Source of the DNA: Spirodela intermedia | Taxonomy: Eukaryota; Streptophyta; Magnoliopsida; Alismatales; Araceae | Direction: 5' to 3' | NCBI GenBank assembly: GCA_902729315.2 | Contig: LR746268.1 | Location: 7,857,501-7,921,500, forward strand | Length of the DNA: 64,000 nt | Shown here: in pieces, positions 58,405-64,000 of the stretch | Numbering within the stretch: position 1 is the first letter of the stretch | Layout: each line of letters opens with the position of its first letter | Notes under the pieces: generated by a model | The model's input: only the letters and a program-made list of their open reading frames with translations | Told to the model about the DNA's origin: nothing | Databases searched by the model: none | Position numbers and translations under genes: made by a program

Positions 58405-59881
58405 TCATATTCGGTCTTTCACCTTGCTCTTGTACTGGTAGATCTGAGCGAGGTAGAGGAAGATAGTCAATGCCACAGCGCTGAGGACGGCGAGGAACCC
58501 GTAGAAATAGTCAAGGTGGCCGCGGTTGAGGTTGTCGGAGAACCAGCTGTTGCCGCTGGTTCTGCTGGCTCTGTCGATCACCGAAATGATGAAGCTGCTG
58601 ATGAAGCTCCCCATCCCGAAGATGCTCAAGTAGAGAGCTATGCCGAGGCTCCTCAGCCCGTCAGGCACCTGGTCGTAGAAGAATTCTTGCAGGCCAACCA
58701 TGGTGAAGGAATCCGAGATTCCCGAGAGGACGTACTGGGGAACCAGCCACCACAAGCTCATGGGAATGGTGGCATTTGGTAGGTCGATCAGGCCGAAATC
58801 TCTGGCAGTTCGGAGCCTCTTCATCTCCACCAGAGCGGCTACGGCCATGGAGGCAAGTGAGATCAGCATTCCGACGCCGATTCTCTGGAGCATGGTAAGA
58901 CCTGAAGGTATCCCTGTGAAGGCTCTAGCGATGGGGACGAGGATTCGGTCGTAGATGGGGACGAAGATCACGACGGAGAGGCTAACAAAGCTCTGCAATG
59001 TCGCAGGGGGGAGGTTGAAGGTGCGGCCGATTCGTCTGTCCATGGTGCTGCCTTGCTTGGTGAAGAAGGTCGCCGGTTGAGCAAATACAACAGCGTACAT
59101 CAAGCAGGATGCCCATATCGGGAACAACCTGAGGACTTCTCGCGCGGTCTGTGAATGGCTTTTATCATTGCTATACTCCACCGGAGATGAGCACTGGGAG
59201 ACCTCCGCAGAGCTGCCATGGGAGAAGTAGGTTGAAGAGAAGAAGAAGATCACATTGCAGGATGGACGAGGGAGTAACCAAATCGAAGAAGTTCAGGGGA
59301 ATTCAGGGGGCTTTTACCTGGACTGAGAAGTAGCCTCGGGGAGAAGGGCTTCGCTGACTTCATTGACTTCCTTGGCGGACGATTGAGCGAGAGATGCGAC
59401 AGGGCCTTTATTATTGAGGATGGAATGACGATAATTTGGTGTTCCGATCAAGAAGAGGGCGAGGCCAAGAGCCATGGAGGCGCAGGACACTCCGAAGCCG
59501 AAACCCCAACTGATCTCCTGCTGGACGTAGTTCATGAACACGAAGGTGAATATCAACCCGCTGTGCATCCCGAAGTACCACCAGTTGAAGAAGGAGCTCC
59601 TGGACCTGAATTCTTCAGGATCGTTCTCGTCGAACTGATCTGCTCCGAAGGCTTGCACGCAGGGCTTGTGCGCCCCCTGGGCAAATGAGACCAGATATAT
59701 CGCGAGGAAGAAGATAGCAGATTGGAATTGAGTCGGATGGCAAGCTTCGGTGTCATCGTTGCCGCCGCAGAGAGGACGAAGATATGGAGAGACCGCCGTT
59801 TCTGTGAGCATGCCTAGGCCCTGCAGATCAATATCCTCCACTTCAATTTCAGGTACCAGAGTCCTCAACCCCTCCGTCAAT

Positions 59882-59913
<32 letters not shown>

Positions 59914-60572
59914 CCCCCCCCCCATTCTTCCAGCAGCACCATCAAATCCCCACGCCCTTGAGTAAGCCCCTGAGAGCACACTCTCCTCCGCTCTTCTTAC
60001 GGCAATCAATCACTCCCCCACCCCGGAATTGGTAGTGATTGCAAAAACCGCTTAATCGAATAATTTATGAGGCGATGAATGGATAAGGGGAGTCAGTACA
60101 AAACGACGAACCAGGACGTAGACGACGGAGGCGATGACAATGGTCCGGTAACGCCCGACGAATGAGTCGGCGAGTAAGCCGCCAAGGAGGGGAACCATCG
60201 AGGACACGCCACTCCAGGTATTCACGCTGGCTGCGGCTGACGCGGTGGACTCGCCGAGAGGGCCCGTCAGGTAGGTGATGAAGTTTGTGGACATGCCGTA
60301 GTACGCACACCTCTCCGCTATCTCCATCCCTGCAACAATACCAGCCATCACAACCTTCTCGTCTTCTCCGCTACGCAGGAGATCGATGGACAATACGGGA
60401 AACAAAGGCAAAATATAGAAGATTTGGATCCAAATGAGGCCAGCGGCGCGGTACCGAGGATGTACGCGGCGGAGGTCCGGCCGCCGTAAGCAGATCTGGA
60501 GAATATCGCCCGGCCACGGTAAGTCACGACGCCGTATATCGGAACGCCACCGCTCGGGGAGGAGTTATCCAT
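58405..60572 (-). CDS. NPF: NPF-F: NRT1/PTR family transporter, subfamily 5-like, intact
   Basis: Exons 60572-60455, 60329-60112, 59820-59318 and 59212-58405 give 548 residues. It starts MDNSSPSGGVPIYG. TM1 has E-I-A-E-R, intact. The signature [20 protein letters not shown] with FFNWWYF and the TM7 block [19 protein letters not shown] are present. It is closest to NPF-E, with the same intron sites, and clearly apart from the A-D copies. Intron 2 holds a CT tract. The upstream gene GASA runs divergently 551 bp away. Predicted proton-coupled membrane transporter, substrate unknown. All exons are open with good splice sites. Confidence 0.93.
59886..59923. repeat. (CT)n plus C-run in NPF-F intron 2
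   Basis: About 13 CT units followed by ten C bases, near the acceptor of the intron upstream of exon 2. Confidence 0.85.
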
Positions 60573-61123
60573 CTTCGGCAGCGAGATTGGGGACGCTTCT
60601 GCTCAGATCTGAGAAGGTGGACTCGGGGAAGCCACTCGCGCCGGCCAAGGAGATCTTCCCAACTAGGGAGGATCCTATGTATTTCTACCGCCTGCCCCTT
60701 CGTTAAACACGTGTCGTTATTCCAGCGGGCCATGGGGCCATTTTGAGATTTTTTTTTCGCCAAGTGCTTAGAGTAAATAAAACATATGCCCTTATCAACT
60801 ATGAAATAGAGGCAGAATATGTGTCCGGTAAAAAACGTTTTAGGAGATTATTGCTAAAGTTAGCAAACAGTGGGTTTTTAACTTATAAGTTAAGGCCCTT
60901 ATCTTCCCCTAATATATATAATTAAAGGAATAATTGAAATAATAATCACCTTGCGGATGCAGTGAGCTACTCAGGGGGTAAGCTGGGGCTCACACGAGAT
61001 GCCCCTCCGCTAGGAGCCCTCTCCACGGGAGAAACACGTTCCTATAAACGGGGGCGTGGGCACACACAGGCGGCGCCTCCACTTTCTTCTCTCCTCCTCC
61101 GCCTGTCCCCAGCAGAGATCCCC
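60573..61123. promoter_or_regulatory. Divergent intergenic region NPF-F / GASA
   Basis: 551 bp between two divergent starts. The GASA side has TATAAA at 61043-61048, about 75-80 bp before the ATG, a normal position for a plant TATA box. The middle (60760-60930) is AT-rich and has no gene. Confidence 0.6.
61043..61048 (+). promoter_or_regulatory. Putative TATA box of the GASA gene
   Basis: CCTATAAACGGGG context, about 76 bp upstream of the ATG at 61124. It would place the transcription start near 61075. Confidence 0.6.
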
Positions 61124-61225
61124 ATGGCGAGGGCCGTCTCTCTGGCTCCGATCATCCTCATTCTTCTCCTCGTGCAGGCGAGCCCCCAGCCTCTTCTTCT
61201 TCTTCTTCTTCTTCTTCTTCTTCTT

Positions 61226-61256
<31 letters not shown>

Positions 61257-61620
61257 TGTATAATCTAACTCCTAGGGCTTTCTTGCCTCTTCCAGATGGA
61301 TTTCTCCGCTGAGTCCCACACCGTGAAGATCGCAGGTAAGAGCTCGCCGCACCGACTATCCCATCCGGACTAGCAGACTGATGATGTACTCGCATGGCCG
61401 GGAGTCTCCAGGCGAGGGGACGCGGCTAGGTGCGGCTTCCTGTCAACCCAAGTGTGCGTACCGCTGCAGCAAGGCGTCGAGGCACAAGATGTGCATCCGG
61501 GCGTGTAACACCTGCTGCCGCCGGTGCGCCTGCGTACCTCCAGGAACCTCCGGCAACTATGACGTCTGCCCCTGCTACGCGAGGCTGAAGAGCCACGGCG
61601 GCCGACGCAAGTGCCCCTGA
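61124..61620 (+). CDS. GASA: GASA/snakin-type cysteine-rich secreted peptide
   Basis: Gibberellin-stimulated (GASA/snakin) family: small secreted peptides linked to growth, redox and defence. Exons 61124-61177, 61296-61335 and 61412-61620 give 100 residues. A signal peptide (MARAVSLAPIILILLLVQ) and short linker precede the mature C-terminal domain, which has all 12 family cysteines: CQPKC, RCSKAS, MCIRAC, CCRRCAC, VPPGTSGNYDVCPCY and a KCP end. Odd point: exon 1 must end at CAG followed by GCGAGC, so intron 1 would use a GC donor instead of GT. Without splicing the frame runs through the CTT repeat and stops at 61312. Intron 2 is GT-AG. Divergent from NPF-F. The domain is certain; the exon 1 border less so. 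Confidence 0.88.
61192..61254. repeat. (CTT)n microsatellite in GASA intron 1
   Basis: About 21 CTT units, beginning 15 bp after the proposed donor. It would encode poly-Leu if the intron were retained. Probably highly length-variable between individuals. Confidence 0.9.
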
Positions 61621-62790
61621 TGCCGAGCACGCTGGACTCCCCACCCTTAGGATGGACGTGGATCACGTACATATATACTATACGTATACTTCAGAAATAA
61701 CTCGGAAGTAAACTGAGTACAAGAGATTGTGATCCGTGGGGTGCGTTCTTCCTGATTAACAAATCTGAAAAGCTCAGCTCACACCTGCATCATGTTCAGG
61801 CTTGACTATCACACATTGCCCTTTAATTGGTAACCCATGTCTGAGGCTACGATGAAGGAGCCACCGTGGGAAAACCCGATTGGTATATCTCGGAGGGAAG
61901 AGCCATCCCTTGAATAGCGGGGTCTTCCGGAGGAGAAGGTAGGATGCAGCCCAGGCCTGGCTGTTCTTTAACAAGTTGCCCTCCATGATCCGGAACCTAG
62001 ATTTCGTCTTATCAGAACAATACCCTTTATGCAATTTATGAACCCCGTGGAAGGCCTTCGAGAGCATTAGACAGGGAAGAAAAGGGAGAAAGCCACGTCA
62101 AACCTTCCTAGAGACGCCGCATACGACTAGGGAAGTCGTCTATGCCATTTACTCCCTCCTTATCCAAGGAGGGACCAAATGGCAGAGATGCATGATGTAG
62201 TCACCATATATGATAATGATGTACCTACTATGTAGAACACGAAAATAAAATCAAATATTTTGGTAGCATTAATACTGGTATAAAACTAGTTTTTAATTAG
62301 TATGTAAAAATCAGATTACTCTTGTGTCTTCGAACTTTGTTAACCCATCATTGTTGCTAAGGCTTTTATTTTAAAAATACTTCATTAATAAAAGTAGGTG
62401 ATAAGTCTTTACTATTATGAGTTAATAATTAATTAATAATATATTTTACATTTATGATAAATAAATTTATATTTATATTAAATGGTGAAAAAAAATATTT
62501 TTAATTAGTTCATAAAAAAAATTTAGTTAGTTATGTAAATTTATATAATTTTGATAATTCTATTTTTGATATAAATATAATATAATACAATAAAAAGATA
62601 GAAGAAAAAAGGAACTTGCCAACCAATCGAGTGTATAGACAAATCGGGAGCACAATCAAGTGGAGCCATGAGCAAGAGTTGGAGCAAGTAAGGACAGACC
62701 GATAGGGGACATGTGTGTGTCACTCCCCTTCCTCGCCAATAATGACTAGTCAAGCGTAGGGTAAAAAGTGGTCGTACACACATGAAAAGG
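61621..62790. other. GASA 3' flank and unassigned DNA
   Basis: 61621-61740 is the likely 3' UTR. A minus-strand frame at 61774-62067 (97 codons) is open but matches no family I know and has no neighbours supporting it. From 62220 the DNA is very AT-rich, with nothing supported. Confidence 0.4.
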
Positions 62791-62795
62791 GATAC

Positions 62796-62887
62796 AATGA
62801 TTATCAAATCTCATATTATTATATATTGCTAGCATATAACTAACATAATGATTATCAAATCTCATATTATTATATATCATTAGCATA
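62796..62887. repeat. 51-bp spaced direct repeat
   Basis: AATGATTATCAAATCTCATA and the following ATTATTATATAT occur at 62796 and 62847, two tandem units. Confidence 0.8.
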
Positions 62888-62889
62888 AA

Positions 62890-64000
62890 ATTGATGTGAG
62901 ACTAAATTGGCAGTCGTAACCTTTTAAGAAGATTTTAATAATTTAAATACCTAAAATACTTCTTATTTATTAGAAGTAGATACCATTATAGTGTCACTTT
63001 ATAAAAGATATTTATGTACTTATTTCACATTTTCTCATATAAGAGAGAGACTGACAAGGGTTCAAATCTTATCATAGTCAAAACTTATATTTTTATATAA
63101 TTAAATTATAATTTATTTACAAATTCTTGGTAAATGATTAAGTTGTCATAATTACTTAATCATCAATGAAAATCTAGTCAATATGATTCTCAGAACATCA
63201 TTACTAAACTTATTAAATAATTCTAAATAAAAGAATTATGAATCCATAAAGTAAATCATCTTTGATTGATCGATAAACAAAATATCATCAAGAAGAGGAT
63301 GATCACTGAGAGACAAGTTATCACTTCTTGAGGGTATATTAGATGCAATGAAGAACCTCTTCTTACTATATAGACCTAAAGATGAAGTTTATTAAGATGT
63401 AGTCCACCTCTATTTAACTCATCTTCATTGAGTGATAGTTATCAGAGAGCCACAAAGTTATTATTTTTCTACTTTATTGGGTGACAACCTTCAAAGATAA
63501 TTTAATAACTTACTTCATTGATTTCTAGACTTTGTAAAAAAAATTACTCTATGTCTAATGAGAGCCTTCAAAGTTATAGACATCGCATGATAATCTTCTC
63601 GAAGATATAAAATTTCAATGATCACTATCACAAAATCAAAACTTTATCTTCTTACTTTAAATTTAACTTTTACTTAATTTAGTGATACATTGTGTGATTT
63701 TAAGTTTTGAAACTCTTCTTCATTAAATTATAATTCTTTTGAGTTTTATAGAAATTAATTTGACCCATTAAATTATTTGTAATCACTTATATAAGAATTT
63801 TCAAGTAGAACTCTATCTTCTCTCAATTCTCATTCGTCACGCACTAACATCGTCTTAATGTCTGCACCCTTTTTTTTTCTTTTTTATCAATTTTTTAAAA
63901 TATATTTAATATTCATTATTGAATTTAAAAATTATAAAAAATCTTCTTCTTTTAATCCTTTTTTAAATATTACCTAATATTATTTAGTATTCCTTTGATC
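62890..64000. repeat. Repeat matching 32395-33320 in inverted orientation
   Basis: Diverged copy of the repeat at 32.4-33.3 kb, reverse complemented, running to the window edge. Landmarks: GATGCAATGAAGAACCT at about 63342, TCTAGACTTTG at about 63525, TGTCTGCACCC at about 63860. No open frame of note. Confidence 0.65.

Noticed and set aside
61774-62067. 97-codon minus-strand frame downstream of GASA
   Set aside because: No recognised domain, no partner exons, no start context; kept only as unassigned DNA.

Overview
This is nuclear DNA from a flowering plant. The genes have many spliced introns with GT-AG borders, Ty1/copia and Ty3/gypsy retrotransposons fill the gaps, and the proteins are plant-specific (TPLATE, NPF transporters, a GASA peptide). 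The GC-rich first exons next to AT-rich introns suggest a monocot, but the species cannot be fixed from the sequence. No CRISPR, tRNA, rRNA or prokaryote-like operon was seen.

Layout. Positions 1-7770 hold TPLATE (minus strand; its last ~90 codons lie beyond the left edge). Positions 8918-12591 hold a complete APC8/CDC23 gene (minus). From 12913 to 60572 there is a tandem array of NRT1/PTR (NPF subfamily 5-like) transporters, all on the minus strand. Intact members are NPF-A (12913-14888), NPF-B (24538-26529), NPF-E (55827-58194) and NPF-F (58405-60572). NPF-C (38583-40574) is nearly identical to NPF-B but has lost its start codon. NPF-D (47510-54288) is split by a copia element and carries three further lesions. 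Smaller pieces lie at 17006-17437, 18545-19305, 46101-46430 and 54890-55275. Positions 61124-61620 hold a GASA/snakin-type peptide gene on the plus strand.

The array did not grow by copying transporters alone. The ancestral order NPF then APC8, on the same strand with about 320 bp between stop and start, recurs beside NPF-C, NPF-D and the 46.1 kb fragment as broken APC8 exons, with the spacing kept at 292-322 bp. An APC8 exon-3 scrap at 15.4 kb is a further copy. The duplicated unit was therefore an NPF-APC8 cassette. Only the APC8 copy next to TPLATE stays whole, while the extra copies decay.

Members A to D differ from E and F at a key place. The TM1 ExxE[R/K] proton-coupling motif is intact in E and F but ends in His, Asn or Trp in every A-D type copy. 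This may mark altered function or relaxed constraint in one branch of the array.

The spaces are filled by retroelements: a 939-bp TRIM-like element (19836-20774), a decayed minus-strand copia (about 28.15-32.15 kb), a gypsy fragment with a 358-bp LTR that entered an APC8 exon copy (35.1-37.55 kb), a solo LTR in the same exon copy, a plus-strand gypsy split by another repeat (42.4-45.4 kb), and the copia inside NPF-D (48.98-53.89 kb). Exon borders were inferred by eye from splice consensus, reading frame and family knowledge. No alignment or transcript evidence was available.
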